Origin: Gentiana macrophylla
Taxonomy: Eukaryota; Streptophyta; Magnoliopsida; Gentianales; Gentianaceae
Assembly (NCBI GenBank): GCA_026214975.1
Contig: CM047808.1
Span: 66,552,583 to 66,616,582, forward strand
Reading direction: 5' to 3'
DNA: 64,000 nt
Shown here: positions 46,070 to 58,495 of the stretch, piece after piece
Numbering within the stretch: the first letter of the stretch is position 1
How the letters are laid out: the number at the start of each line of letters is the position of its first letter
Program-made: the position numbers and the translations under genes
Notes under the pieces: generated by a model
Told to the model about the DNA's origin: nothing
Databases searched by the model: none
The model's input: the letters and a program-made list of their open reading frames with translations, nothing else

Positions 46070-46114
<45 letters not shown>
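46070..46114 (+). repeat. Run of 45 A, then A/T-rich simple repeat
   Basis: 45 consecutive A, then AAATAAAAATAAAAA units to about 46150. It interrupts the B interior; A has nothing comparable at the matching place. Confidence 0.9.
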
Positions 46115-46116
<2 letters not shown>

Positions 46117-47814
46117 GCCGTGAGTTTAAAAATAAAAATAAAAATAAAAAATATTAATATAGATATATTTTAAATATATTGGTATATTACGGCCTCCTCT
46201 CATCGGTGTTCGTGGTTCGTGATCCGGCGGTTCGAGTTCAAGATTTGAAGATCAAGACTCGAAGACATAGATTATGTAATTTACTATTTTCCTAGGATAG
46301 ATTAGATACGGGGGTACCAACAATCCATCTCGGTGTTTAAAATTTTCCGCAATTTATTTTTTATGTGTTTGATCATAAAATAGATATAAAATCGGAATTG
46401 CCATGACATGCATCATATCATAAATCCACTCCATGCATACATGCAGAATTTTAATTTTGGTAATTAAAATAGGCATGTATACAAACTCGCGTAATTAGTT
46501 GAAATTTAATTAATACGTGGTAATTAATTAATTTAGTAACTAATTAAAGATCCGAGGACGGGTTATGAAATCGTTAAGCCTTTCGGTGTGTGTTCTCGGT
46601 GAACTTCCGTAAAAGCCCAAACGAGATCACGTTTTCGATTCGTAGTGTCTATGAGATTGAATGATGGTAAAAGAACAATAAATCTTGGATAAAAACGGTT
46701 CGCCTATAGGTTTGGTGGTCAACTGAGCTTTGCTCGACCGATTGAACCCTCCAGTGTGATGTATGCACGGGGGTCCGGCAAGACTAAGCTACACCAGCGA
46801 GCGGAGGGGTGATTCCTTCTTATCTCAATGGGGCTCTCTTGACCCGACTTCGTCCGACTGTCACATATGTTCCAACGAATAGGGCGGGTAGGCTTGCCTC
46901 GTTACCGACACCATTCGAATCCTTGATTTGATGTGCTTTTATGTTAACATCAAAAGACGTGGTTAGTTAACCCACCACCACTTCCAAAATATTGAGTGGG
47001 AGCGGGGCGGCGACCAACCAACCCCACACCCTCTATAGATACAAGTAAGTGAGAAAAGGGTGACGCCGCGGCGCTTTGATTTCGTCCCCCACGGATGGTG
47101 TTCACCCCTATCAACATTCATGGCTTGGTCTCCAAAGGATAGGATTTACGGGTACTCGTCGGGTCACTGACCTATCCTACAACGGCACACTCGGGGCATA
47201 CCTAAGAGATCCGATATAGTAGGTCACACTCATAAAGGATATTTTTTGGTAATATCTAGGCTAAAAAATGAAGGTAGTCAATGAATAAAGGGATATTCGA
47301 TTCTCGTGGGATGTTCGATTCTCACAAGTTATTCATTGATGAGATTGTCTCGATTTAACCGTCATCTCTTTGACCTACCCTACGGCGGCACTGAGATGCG
47401 AGGTTAAAACCTTGGAGTGGTAGAGTAGACTTATTTTTTAGTTTACAATTCTTAAAATAAAATAATATAGTAGTGTTAAACTTGAATTAATATATGTCAT
47501 TTTATTTACAGCATTATATCCCTTACTAAATTGCTTAAATTTTATAATTGACTAGTATTGACTTCGTTAAAAAGTGGAAAGTAACTAGGACGTTGAACTA
47601 GTTAATCGATAATGCAATTAATTTTCGAACGAGATATTTTCTCTTAAGCCATTTAAAAATCAGAGTGACATATAGGTATGTCACTAGTGTCACTCGTGTC
47701 AAACGGGAGACAAACTTAGGTGATTTCGGACTTTAAAATTCTTCTAGTGAATTTTGAGTGTGTAGTGATTACACGAGTAATTTTCTAATTGAAAAATCGG
47801 AAAATCATGAAGTG

Positions 47815-48165
47815 TTACTAGTTGGACGATATTTGGAATCGATGAACTAGTGGAAGCTTTATGATTTGTTGTTTTTCTAGAACATTAGAAAAGTGTAACT
47901 GACTACACACGTAACCGTTCTAATTGAAAATCCGGAAAGTCATGAAATGTCGCTAGTTGGACGATATTTGGAATCGATGAACTAGTGGGAGTTCTATGAT
48001 TTGTTGTTTTTCTAGAAACATTGGAACTATGTACGAAAGATTTTCTAATCGAAAAAAATCGGAAAATCATAAAAATAAAGCATTGCTCGTTAGACGGTAT
48101 TTGGAACCGATAAACTAGTGGGAGCTTTAATGTTATGATTTGTTGTTTTTTCTGGTATATTAGAA
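47815..48165 (+). repeat. Three tandem copies of an interior segment of B, about 132-137 bp apart
   Basis: The segment (C/G)TTGGACGATATTTGGAAT with CGATGAACTAGTGG(A/G)AG and ATGATTTGTTGTTTTTCTAG starts at about 47820, 47952 and 48088. Element A has a single copy at about 26630-26690. Confidence 0.8.
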
Positions 48166-51075
48166 AATCCGAGAAGTCCCGACGAGTAACACTCGAAATA
48201 GACACCCCACGGTTCAAGAGTAGTGTCTACTCAAATGAACCGCTGGTTCAAGACTGTTTCCATTCACGGAAAGTCAAGAATGGGAGAATATGTCTAAAAG
48301 TTTTAGTCATCTAAACTGAGTAAACTTTAAGGCTAAACCGAAAAATTAATTAACTAAAAATCATAGGATAAGGATAGTGATTTTGGATCACCAACCTATG
48401 AATGCTTGGCAATTTTATCGAGCTAAGTTCTTTGGAAGAACAAGGTAGCAGTGCATTTAACGATTAAAAGAGTAAACAACGGGCAGTTAATTTTAGCTAG
48501 AATAGTGGGAGTGATATAAGGAAATGAATCTCGGATTCAATCCTTGGATATCGCGGAAAAAATTATTTTCTGTTTAAGATTCGTTGGAACGAATGGATTT
48601 ACCTTCTATCCCATAATTTGTTTGTCGTATAGAAAGTGAATATACCATTTGTAGTACGAATCCAAGACTCGGACTTTTGTTTGATAAAGTCAAAACCACT
48701 TAGAACTACTGAAATATGTATATAAAACACATCTTAAGAATCATTAAAAGCAATTGGTTTCTATATTTAGATAAACGCTTTTTCATATTCCATAGTTAGT
48801 GCATAGTCCCTAAAAGACAAGACCTGAAGACTGGCTCAGGGTGATTCCTTTTCTCCCAGTCTGGTTATATTGTCTCAAAGGTTCAATGACTAAGTTTCCT
48901 TTCAATCGGGAAAGGATAATGGTTATAAAGAAGTAACATAGCTTGTTCATGACGACCTTCGGGGTCTGATGAAAGATACAAGCTAGTAGGAGCTTCCGAG
49001 TAGTGACTTCTTGTCTGATAACTATTCAAACACTCCGGTAAGTTTATCCAAAATATTTTGAGGTTTCTCTGTTTTCAACAGAGATAGAGTATTCTATACT
49101 CGAAATGGGCCATCACATAGTCCTAGGGGACTGATGCTCGGCCTGCCTCATAGTGAAATGTTTTCACTAAGTGAGAAACCGTTAAATTGCCTTATATAGT
49201 TTTTAGATGTGCTACAATACACTGCATAACTCAATAAAGATATTAGAAGCGAAATATCGGTTTACATTGAAATGTAAGACCGAGAAGTCTACCTAGAATA
49301 TGCTTTGGAATTTACGGATAAGGTGTGGATTCGGTTCACCCCACTTCTATAAATATAAGCATTTAGCACACGGTGCTTGAAGGTAGGTCCGAAATTTCGC
49401 GAACACGTTCGATCGCTGACCAATCGTTCTATATCTTGTAGCATTGAGAAAAATGTTTGTTATAAGATTCTTGAAATCGGGAAGGGACAGTTATACTGTT
49501 GCATCCTTCCTGATAGAGTCCATGAACATCAAAACCTTGAAGCTTGAAGTACGTTTACTCAAGGTAGTTACTAACTGATTAAAATCAGACCACATCCAAC
49601 ATCGGTTGTTGGTGATAACACTAAATACTACTAAACTAGATCAGAATTTCGATCCAGTAAGTATTGGGAGTATGGTTTATCCATTACCAATTACGGGTTT
49701 CTGCGGACTTTGTAGTCTGAGGATCGAGTGATGACCTATGGCTCTTTTGTGAGTAGTATAGGATTCTGATAATAGAGGTTGGTTTAATAGCCATAACCCT
49801 GTGAATGGAGTTCGGTACTCCAGTTCTGTTTATGCTCTTGTAGAACCACCTGAGCGTCTCAGGCCCAGTGGGAGTAATTGGATCTACACGGAAAATAGTA
49901 GAATGAATAGGAAAGTTTATCTTTCAGAGCAAGGCTTGAGTGGTCTAGGGGTAATTCCCTAAGAAGTAGAGAGTTAATCAGACCTTGGACTCTCTTACCA
50001 CTTAGTATTACATGATTTCGTTCAAAAGAAAATAGGGGTGATTCCCTAAGACTTTCTTGCCAAACAAACGGAGTCTGGATTCATTCGAAAGGGTATTGAC
50101 TTATGAACTAATGTTAGGATGACTGTCAAGGCTTATGTCCTTTGTGGATAAAAAGCAAAACCTCTCGGTCATTGGAATTCATATATTTCTACAATATGTG
50201 GATTTGACCAGAATATTGATAAGTCTTTTGTAGACTGGATATCAATTTTAGTATAGTAGTGAATATATAAATATATATTAGTGTTTGTGAAGGATAACAC
50301 TGCACCAGTTGGAATCAACATGGGTGTGTTATCTCAAGTCGAATCGACAATGCCACAATTCTCCAATGTAGAGATTTGGACAACATTCTTAAGAGTTTGA
50401 CTCGGTCGAATTCATTAGAATCAGTCACTGGTTTCCCATCCATCTTATTGGTTAAGATGATGCATTTGTGTATGCAACATTCAACGAGGAAGTTCTACCA
50501 TATGCCTCAGGAATGACTCTAAATCTTCGGATCAAGAGAAATGGGATAGATTCTCTTTCTAGTAAGAGATGGGCAGGTTATTGAACGTCAACTTTGATCG
50601 AATCTTAGATTCGGCGGTTAACAAAGCAAGTTTAGTATATCCTTTAGTATCTTGAGAGAACGAGGAACTATATGCGGACATATTCATGTGTGAACTTGGA
50701 TATGTGTGATACACTGATTTTGACTTTAAGTCAGATTGAGGATGATCGTTAAGTCGATCTCGGGCTCAGTGTTTACTCAGTACCACATGATTAGATGGAC
50801 CGGTAACGTTTCGATTCTACGGATCGTCTCGAGCCGACAACCTGACTAATCATTAAGACCCATGACATTGAGATGTAGGTACTCCCCTAGTCACTGACCT
50901 ATCTTACGACGGCATACTCGGAGTGTACTTTGTCATCTGCAATGGTTATGATATGCTTAATGGGTACTAGAATACGGGATGTGTCTCCGTTGCTTTAGAG
51001 CAAGTGGGAGATGTAGTTTGTTGTATTTTAAATAATAGGGTGTGCTCTAAAACCATTAATCACATGCTTTCGTGC

Positions 51076-51086
51076 AAGTGGGAGAT
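51076..51086 (+). other. Polypurine tract of element B
   Basis: AAGTGGGAGAT directly before the 3' LTR, the same as in A. Confidence 0.75.
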
Positions 51087-52930
51087 TGTTAGGTGTGATG
51101 CCCGAAAGACAATTTTGTAATTGTTTTATTTAATAAATGAAATGATATTATTATTCATATTTATTATTCTCATAATAACCGATGTGACAATAGTATTTAT
51201 ACTACAGAAAACCCTAAAGTATATCGTTTATGTAATCACTTGACTCAGTGTATGGTATATACACGGGAGGATTGAGTTAGTGAAGATGTACTTAAAATAC
51301 AATTAACCCGTAGTAAAGTTAATCGAGAGTATCGGGTCTCTCCTTTAACGTGCTATTAATGCACCCAGAACACAATAGGTGTGATTGTCTTATCCGGACT
51401 TTCGGTTAAGAGAACCTAGTGGGGCATTTATATATGATAGATATATCATATAGGGCTGGACCGATTTGAATAGAGTTCACGATATAATTCCGTAATCGAG
51501 AAGTCTTATCGAATCAATGGATGATCATATTTATGGATATATCTTAATCTCGAGGTGATCACAATCAACCGCTTGAATCGGTATGAAGTTTGACTTGACG
51601 GTTAAGGATTACACTGAGTCTGTGGTCTGAATTACCCCATCTTGGCATTGTAATGGATTGAGTGAGTAGTCCGTGTTATCACAGATACGAATCCATTCCT
51701 TCCATTTATGGAAGTAGATAGACGCCTCCTTATTTGTTAATCCTAGAAACTGATCGATCCATGGAGTTCATATTACACTGATTAGCTACCAGTGAGTTGT
51801 ATGAATTAATTGATCACTAAGGGGTTAATGGTAAATAAGGATAGGAGGTTCTAGAAAGAGTTAACGGCAACTTCCCGATTTAGAATGAACAGTCTATGGA
51901 GGATTAATCCATATGTAATGATAATATCAATGGACGCTTATTATTATTCTCGTGAGGGAACAAATATAATCTTATAATCGGAGGAGTGCAGTCACGGGAT
52001 TATGGTGGCATATTCTTGTGATTGATTTATCGAATATAATTATTCTGTTCGTAAGATAATTATTTATTTGATTTATCGGAGCAGCTGATTATTAGTCCAT
52101 GGTCCCCGACGTGCCTCCTAATATAGCATAGCTATTCTCGGACGTCGAATCCTAATAATATTAATTTAGTTCTTGTTGGACTTTATTAAAACGATATGTG
52201 AATTAATTGTTTAGTGGACTATTAAATTAGTTGGGCTAAATAATTAAATATGTGGAAAAGACATTTTTCATAATCTTGGCCCAATTTATGTGTGTTGGTC
52301 GAAATTAATTAGTGACTAGGTCACAAGCAATTTTCGCCCCATGTATTAATTTAGGAAACAAGAATTAGTTTCTTGTGGATTAATAAGACATGTGCATAAA
52401 ATATTTATTGGATAAATATTTATGGAAAGAAATAAAGATAAATATTATTCTAGATTTGTTCTAGAATATTATGGGATTATCTTTTATTTAAATAGGATTA
52501 TTATAATTGATTTTGTATTAATTATTAAATCCTTGGAGGCTAAGTTTTACTCTCCTATATAAAGAGAGTTCTTCCAAGCCTTAATAACACAACAATATTT
52601 TCGACTTCTACCTCTTAGAGAGGAGGAGGAAGAAATTTCGGCCAAGAGGGTTGGGGAAAAATCTTGGAGATTTTTCCGGGTAGCATATCGGGAGGGTTCG
52701 AGTCGAGAATTTCCTTCCACCGGGAGTTGCTTGGATCACATGTACGGAAGATCATGGTGCTCTTCACACCTTGTTTGTTCTTTCTATTGCGGTTCTTCAA
52801 CTTGAATTTTGAGATCCAAGAGGTATGTTCTACAACCCCTCTTGTAGAGTAGATCTAGTTATTTTATTACGTGTAATTATATAGATCTAGATCCTTAAAA
52901 TCGCTTCCGCTGCGGATGATATTACTAACA
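51087..52930 (+). repeat. 3' LTR of element B
   Basis: 1844 bases, the fuller of the two copies; apart from the indels described for the 5' copy, differences are few by eye. TATATAAA at 52556-52563. Confidence 0.92.
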
Positions 52931-52935
52931 TCTTC

Positions 52936-53150
52936 ATGTGCTTTAATTGCTGCAGATATCACTGTAAAATTTTCACTAAATTCGTATGCCTTTAAGTTTG
53001 AGAAAATCTTGAAAGTATTATCTTCTCCAAGCTTTCTTGAATCTTCCATGAATATGACCTTCATCATCCAGCATGAGGGTAAAGCCTTCAAAATTTGAAC
53101 ATTGACTTCCTTCTTGGTGTAGACAATCTTGAGAAGTTCTAGCTCATCCA
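52936..53150 (-). pseudogene. Gag fragment of element E, middle of the capsid region
   Basis: The complement reads MDELELLKIVYTKKEVNVQI, LKALPSCWMMKVIFMEDSRK, EDNTFKIFSNLKAYEF and AAIKAHED. This aligns with ILDELTLLCVNYSKEEINTK and TFKLFSDLKAYEF of C gag. The first 120 or so residues of gag are absent because H cuts in at 53155. Confidence 0.88.
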
Positions 53151-53154
53151 TAAC

Positions 53155-54791
53155 AGTTGGTCCCTAGAAAAGGCTATGGTTAAGTTTAGAGGGGGTTGAA
53201 TAAACTTAACACTTAAAACTTTTTTGGAGTTAAGACAGACTCAACAAGGTCAGTAGTTTGCTGACTATTAAGTCTAGTGAATCTGTTGTAGCGGAATATA
53301 CTAAATTAAGCCTTTTTACTTGTTGTTTAAAGATGATACAAAGTATTAGATAATCAGTAGTGAAATGTGTATGAATTAAGTAGATGTTTCAGTAGTTTGA
53401 TATGGATAACATGCAATAAATAAAAATTCCGAAAGTAAATGCAGTAAATAAAGTAAGGGAAATTTTATAGTGGTTTCAGGTGGTGTAGTCCTCTAAGTCC
53501 ACTCTTCTCCTGTGATACTGGAGGAAATTCACTAGAGTCTTTTGAGGTTGTTGTTACAAAAGTCCCTAAGTTGTTTGTCCTTGACCAATAACTATGGCTT
53601 AAAAAACTGAATATTAAGAACATGTGGGATTGCTGTTCCGAAGTACTCCACTGGTCCTTGAAGGGTAGGATCTCCTCTTCATCAACTCAACAATAAAAAC
53701 GACAGTTTTTGACACTCAACAGTGCTTCTCTGTCTTCGGGTTTCTCTTTGAAAAGAAGGGTTTGAATCAAGAAAGTGATTCCTCTTTATTAAGCTTTTGA
53801 TCATGATGATAAGATCATCAGTTTAAGATCTCCATGTGTAGATACTAGATAATACTTGAATGCAATAACACTTGAAGAAATTCTGGATCTGTATGAATTC
53901 TCTGTTCAGCAGGGTGTAAAGCTCTTGATAGCTTGTGAGTTCTTGTATAATCTGATTCCAGGGGTCCACTATTTATAAGTGAAATCCTATGCTTGAATTT
54001 GAATTTCAAATCGACGTTATACGATTTTTTGATTATTCCCTCTAATGTACTCTTTTGTCTGTATGTCAGTATCCTTCTGATACATAGACTTTCAACCAAT
54101 GGTTTGATTCATTTCTTATTATGCTCTGAATTCTTTACAACGTTCCCTAAATCTCCACCATTGATTAACTGATTAATAAAATGCTTGATATTCATCCTTA
54201 TCCATTTAATCTTCCAAAACAATTCTTGAAACGGATTAATCTTATTTATGTATACTCAGTTGATATCTGGTTCATGTGCCTGCTGAGGTATACATTTGGT
54301 CAGCTGACTTATGGTCTGTTGTGTTCTTGATGAACACTCAGCTGACTGCTTCTCATCAAACTCTTAATTGTGAATTTAGAGTACACAATTTTAAAAATAA
54401 CTATTTCACAATCTTCACATTTCCATATATGGAATTTAAACCTTCAATACAAGTTATATATGATCAGTTTAGGCCATCATAGATTTACCTAAATTCTGAT
54501 CTCATATCCTTGGGTTTTAAGTCTTCATTACTAAGTTAGAACCTTTTGCCTTCATTACTGAGTTTGAAACCTCAGCCTTCAGTCTTCAGCAGGATCTAGA
54601 CATTCTATTGAACACATATGCTAGATAGGTCTGTTGAACTAGTCATCTAGGCTCTTTACAGTGCTTGTTTGATCTAACATATACAAAGATCAAACTCTAG
54701 TAAGCTTATACATTCATTCTAGACATATTTTTGCCTTTGCCGTATAACAGCTAGTCTAGCACTCATCATTAAAACTAAAATATGTCCAACA
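53155..54791 (-). repeat. 3' LTR of element H
   Basis: On the minus strand it starts TGTTGGACATATTTTAG (54791 down) and ends CCTTTTCTAGGGACCAAC followed by T where A is expected, one change in the terminal CA. 1637 bases. TATAAATA on the minus strand at 53970-53977. Confidence 0.88.
53970..53977 (-). promoter_or_regulatory. TATA box of LTR H
   Basis: TATAAATA in ACTTATAAATAGTGGACC on the minus strand. Confidence 0.6.
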
Positions 54792-54805
54792 ATTTACCCC
54801 TTTTT
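54792..54805 (-). other. Polypurine tract of element H
   Basis: AAAAAGGGGTAAAT on the minus strand directly before the LTR; C has AAAAAGGGGGAAAT. This shows the LTR is a 3' LTR with its interior at higher coordinates. Confidence 0.75.
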
Positions 54806-56720
54806 AGTGATGATTTACAGCAATGCAAAAAGATAAAGACAATAAAAACCATACAAATTTCATTTAAAATTCACTGAGGTTCCAAACGTTTTCAAACATT
54901 GTTACAACTAGATTTAGCATAAAATAAAATAAGTAAAGTCTGATCATTCTTTTGTTGATACTCCTTATTTCTCTTTGCATAACCACCATCCACTGATTTT
55001 TAATTCTGGAGTAATAAATCGAAGTGTGTAACATTTTCCAACACTCCCAAGCTTCTGCAACAGTCATCTGGATTCCTTGACAATTGAATTCTCCTTGCAC
55101 ATACAGGTCCTTAAATTCACTCACTGAATCCATTATCGACAAACTTATCAACCTTTGTTCTGCAGACTGTACTCTTCCACTTCTTCCAGTACTTTTTTAT
55201 CTCATGGATATGATTGTTACTTCCCATAGCTCGAGTCCTAGAAAAGAGTTTAACCGTTCCAAAAATGTCATGTGATTTTAGGGTCTTCTTCTTGGAATGA
55301 AAGCATCTTTATACTCTTTCGGTAGATCATTAGTCAATTGAACTCTTCCAGGTGCAGGAGTCCAGACTACAGCAATTTCAGCTTCAAATCTTCTTTGTTG
55401 TCAAACCTTTGATGCTTCTTTTTCTTCTGATGTCCTACCTTCTTCCCCTTTACCGACATCATCACTAAAATGTTGCAGTCGGTTTAAAACTTCTTCTTAG
55501 TTGATACCAGATTATTTAGTTTTCCTTTAGTGTCCACTGAAGTAATCCAAGCTTGTAGTCTTTTTTCCAGCTAATTCAATCTATCCAAAAATATAGGATC
55601 ATTTGGGGCAAATGTGGGATTTTCAGTTATTTTATCAACCTTTTTGTGTAAATTGGTGATCTCCTTAGCAAGGTTCTTGTCCTGTTTGGCAGAATCCCAC
55701 TTTGCCTGAATGAATTCAATGTGTAAATCATTACATTTAAACTGTAGATAAGTAATGTTTGATGCAGATGCCTCAATTGTCCTTCCTCCGTTCTCAACCA
55801 GATTGACCAGATCTTAAAATATTTACTCATGTGATCCAAGATGACCCGTCAGCTAATTGATATCTTCACGAACAACCCTTAATTCTGCTAAAATATGACC
55901 TAGTATGCTAGCTACAACACCACCCATATTTATAGCAGACCTTTCCATGTCATCATCAGGTCTTGGCTGTCTTACGACTATTGCTTGATTCATGTCCCAT
56001 TCAAAAGGTTCAAGACTTCCTTCATCCAGTCCAAGATCATCAATGGCAGCTTGTTGATCCTCTTAAATATCATCAATAAGTTCTTGTTCAGGAGCTTCAT
56101 CAACAAAATCTTCTTCACTATCACCATAGTCAATAAGATGCTCTTCTTCAGATTGTGTATTGGAAACTTGTTCTCTGTTATCAACAGGGGCATCTTCCTA
56201 AGCAGGTTCCATACTGTAAATAGGGGATTCCTCCAATCCCAAAACTAGTTCCAACCTTTTTCAAATAACTGTCTAATCCTCAGTTGATTGAACTACAAGT
56301 TACGACCTTTGTTCATTTGTTGTCTGATTTCTAGCAGATGGAACCACCTCTTCTTGTTCAAATTGGATCTGTGTAGGTGTTAAAATATCAGATTTAGTTG
56401 CCTTTTGTTGTCCTTCTTGTGTTAACATAGGGGTTACTAAATTAGGCTCAATATGTGTGTCTGGAATTACAACTACTGGAATTGGTTGTCTAGTAGGTGC
56501 AACCACACCCAACTGACCAATTTGGGCTTCAGCAGTGGCATGAAATGTTGCCAAGTTTTCCTCAAAAATGGCTCATTGTTCGGCAATAGTGCCCAGATGA
56601 ACAACAAAAATTGCCAAAGATCCCTCAGTTTTGATTATGTCATGAAATTGCTCAGATTCTCCAGATACATCATCTATCTGTTCATTCCTTACTACTTCAT
56701 CAGAACCATCTACGGCAGCA
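54806..56720 (-). pseudogene. Env-like frame of element H, C-terminal part
   Basis: Broken pieces on the minus strand match the last third of C's env-like frame: FKDLYVQGEFNCQGIQMTVA and WECWKMLHTS (55050-55130) against FKKLYM.FGFRVNQINLILP and WNWCKEVNPY; NLVENGGRTIEASASNITYL (about 55750-55810) against NLVENRGSATETVASNITSN. The part nearest I (56300-56554) is Gln/Pro/Thr-rich (PTRQPIPVVVIPDTHIEPNL). Many stops. It shows the env-like frame is shared by two separate elements of the family. Element I interrupts it at 56721. Confidence 0.75.
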
Positions 56721-58447
56721 TGATAGCAAAATACTTAACCGCTAACTTTCACCGACAGAGTATTGGGTTAACGGGAGTATAGTGGTCACAAGGTCAAATC
56801 CACATGGAGTACTGTCTAAGTACCAAAGCAGACGTAGAACTTATTTCAGATCAAAATAATGGTGGAGGATATTATACTAATGCAGAAATAAAGATTATAC
56901 TACCGGTTTTACTTCTAAATATTAAAAGGTATAGCCGAACTATGATCCCACGAGCGTCTTTTACCTCTTAGGAAGGACTTGACAGGGAGCGTGTCTTAAC
57001 CAACCTACCTATCCTATGTAGTTTAACGACATCCACGGGTGCCAACTCGTACATCTAGTGATTAGACTGAACAACTCGATCTAACCACACTATGTGAAGC
57101 TAACCGACTCTCCTTTTAGAAAACTGATTATCCTAACATGATTAAGTTCTAGATTTTCTCGAACAACGATGACAAACCTCTGTATTGGAAATAGACCTAA
57201 CAACTAGGCCGAATCTACGCAACGATCCTAAAACCCCTTTTTCGCACATCTCACCGCAAAATGCATCTATAAGTTTGATGTGTGTGATAGTGAACTAGGT
57301 GATCAAACTAATTCAACGATATTATAATAAGTTTTAGGACGTGGATTAATCATTTAAACATTCAATTAAGCACTACACTACTCCCAATCTCACCCCCTTA
57401 GGTTTTCGCTCGTTTTCACACAATTCGACTAAACATGGAATTAGCTACTCATGATTATGCTCATAAACGAAATAAAAATTGAAATCACGCTACAAATAAC
57501 AAAAGAGAAAGTATTCATTACCATATAATTGAGGCAAAATCTGATCTGAAAATGTATGAAGAAATAATCCACCAAAAGTCGAATCATTGGAACTTGAAAC
57601 GTAAATCTAAGCTATTAAAAAAGTTTAGAATCAAAGGACGTTATCTATGGAATCAAAGGATCAACGGATGATCAAACTACACTAAAACCGCACCAAAATC
57701 ACCCTACAAGTGTCTAAAGTCGGCAGAAACCGTCAAGGGGCTGAACGAGGTGGGTATTTATAGTGTAGGTCAGATTCTTTCTGCTGTTGGTAGCAAACAC
57801 CCGTTTTCCTCATGTCAAATGCCCGTTTGCTTGGAAATATTATTCTTCATTAGGATTTCTCCTTCCATGAACGAGCGTCTGGCCTGCCTTGAACGCTAGT
57901 TTGTCTTATATGAGCTTTCTTGATTCGGGCTGAACCCATCCAAACGGTAGTTTGGGGGTAATTTGAACTCCCGTCCGTCTGAAAATCTAACTTTCAGTAT
58001 CAAGTGCTGATTCTGTGAAAACCCGTTTGAACTCTCCAAATGCCAGTTTGGCTTGAGCTTGATTCAAACGCCAATTTGGGTAGAGAAAACGCTAGTTTGC
58101 CTTGATTTCACTCCGAACTTGATTTTCCTTCACTTTTATGCTACCTTTGTGCCACGACCTTGTTTCTCAATCCAAAACATTGCCTTCCGGGTCCTTGAGT
58201 CACCTAAGTCCTGCAATAATATGTACGAACAAACACCGCGCATAATTCCGCAAGACAAAAGCGCTCGGAAAAGAGATAAATATCGCTAAAAAGGCGGAGT
58301 TTACTATCGATGTGACAGTTTTACTTCCCGTGCATATAACTCTCGATATTACTCTTAATTAGGTCTAGAAGTACCCAAAACATGTTAATAAACTGATAAA
58401 CGGGGGTTAGTTTGCACACCAAAGTACAGTAAAGTTGACTCCTATCA
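56721..58447 (-). repeat. 3' LTR of element I
   Basis: On the minus strand TGATAGGAGTCAACTTTAC to TATTTTGCTATCA, 1727 bases. Its last 570 or so bases match 63434-64000. Contains repeated CAAACGG/AACGCTAGTTTG(C/T)C-like segments (57790-58110) and a TATA box. Confidence 0.9.
57755..57762 (-). promoter_or_regulatory. TATA box of LTR I
   Basis: TATAAATA in CACTATAAATACCCAC on the minus strand. Confidence 0.6.
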
Positions 58448-58495
58448 ACCACCCCACACTTAGCCTTTGCTCGTCCTCGAGTAAATTAGGCGCTT
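58448..58495 (-). other. Polypurine tract and conserved pre-LTR segment of element I
   Basis: The minus strand reads TTTACTCGAGGACGAGCAAA then GGCTAAGTGTGGGGTGGT directly before the LTR. The GAGGACGAGCAAAGG...TGTGGGG layout is widely seen at the 3' end of Athila/Tat elements. Confidence 0.75.

Larger units (their letters stand above)
45495..51075 (+). other. Non-coding interior of element B
   Basis: No protein domain on either strand. Blocks shared with A in the same order are listed under A. Differences include the A-run at 46070, a triplicated segment at 47815-48165, and an extra block at about 50870-50940 repeating the TCACTGACCTATC(C/T)TACGACGGCA motif seen at about 47165. GTGGGAG occurs seven times including the terminal tract; GGGGTGATTCC(C/T)T-like motifs are at about 46806, 48840, 49947 and 50036. 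Confidence 0.7.
43730..52930 (+). mobile_element. Element B: LARD-like non-autonomous LTR retrotransposon
   Basis: LTRs at 43730-45481 and 51087-52930 (1752 and 1844 bases), primer site, 5.6 kb interior and purine tract. The duplication TCTTC flanks it (43725-43729 and 52931-52935). It has no coding domain. LTR start, TATA context and interior blocks show it is a diverged relative of A. It lies in gag of E, opposite to E's direction; the E frame resumes across it. Confidence 0.88.
9493..53154 (-). mobile_element. Element E: host SIRE-type Copia retrotransposon, fragmented by five insertions
   Basis: Minus-strand pieces at 52936-53150, 43545-43724, 15303-19251 and 9493-10328 form one gag-pol in order. 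Continuity can be checked at three points: skipping each insertion and keeping one duplication copy restores the frame at KSTSG|HVSYL (F), KKEETK|KEHEYNC (D) and KAHED|PKTTALAA (B). The gag N-terminus and 5' LTR lie beyond H, and the 3' end beyond G, outside the window. Family assignment rests on the gag zinc knuckle, coiled coil, PR-IN-RT-RH order and the close match to element C. Confidence 0.85.
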
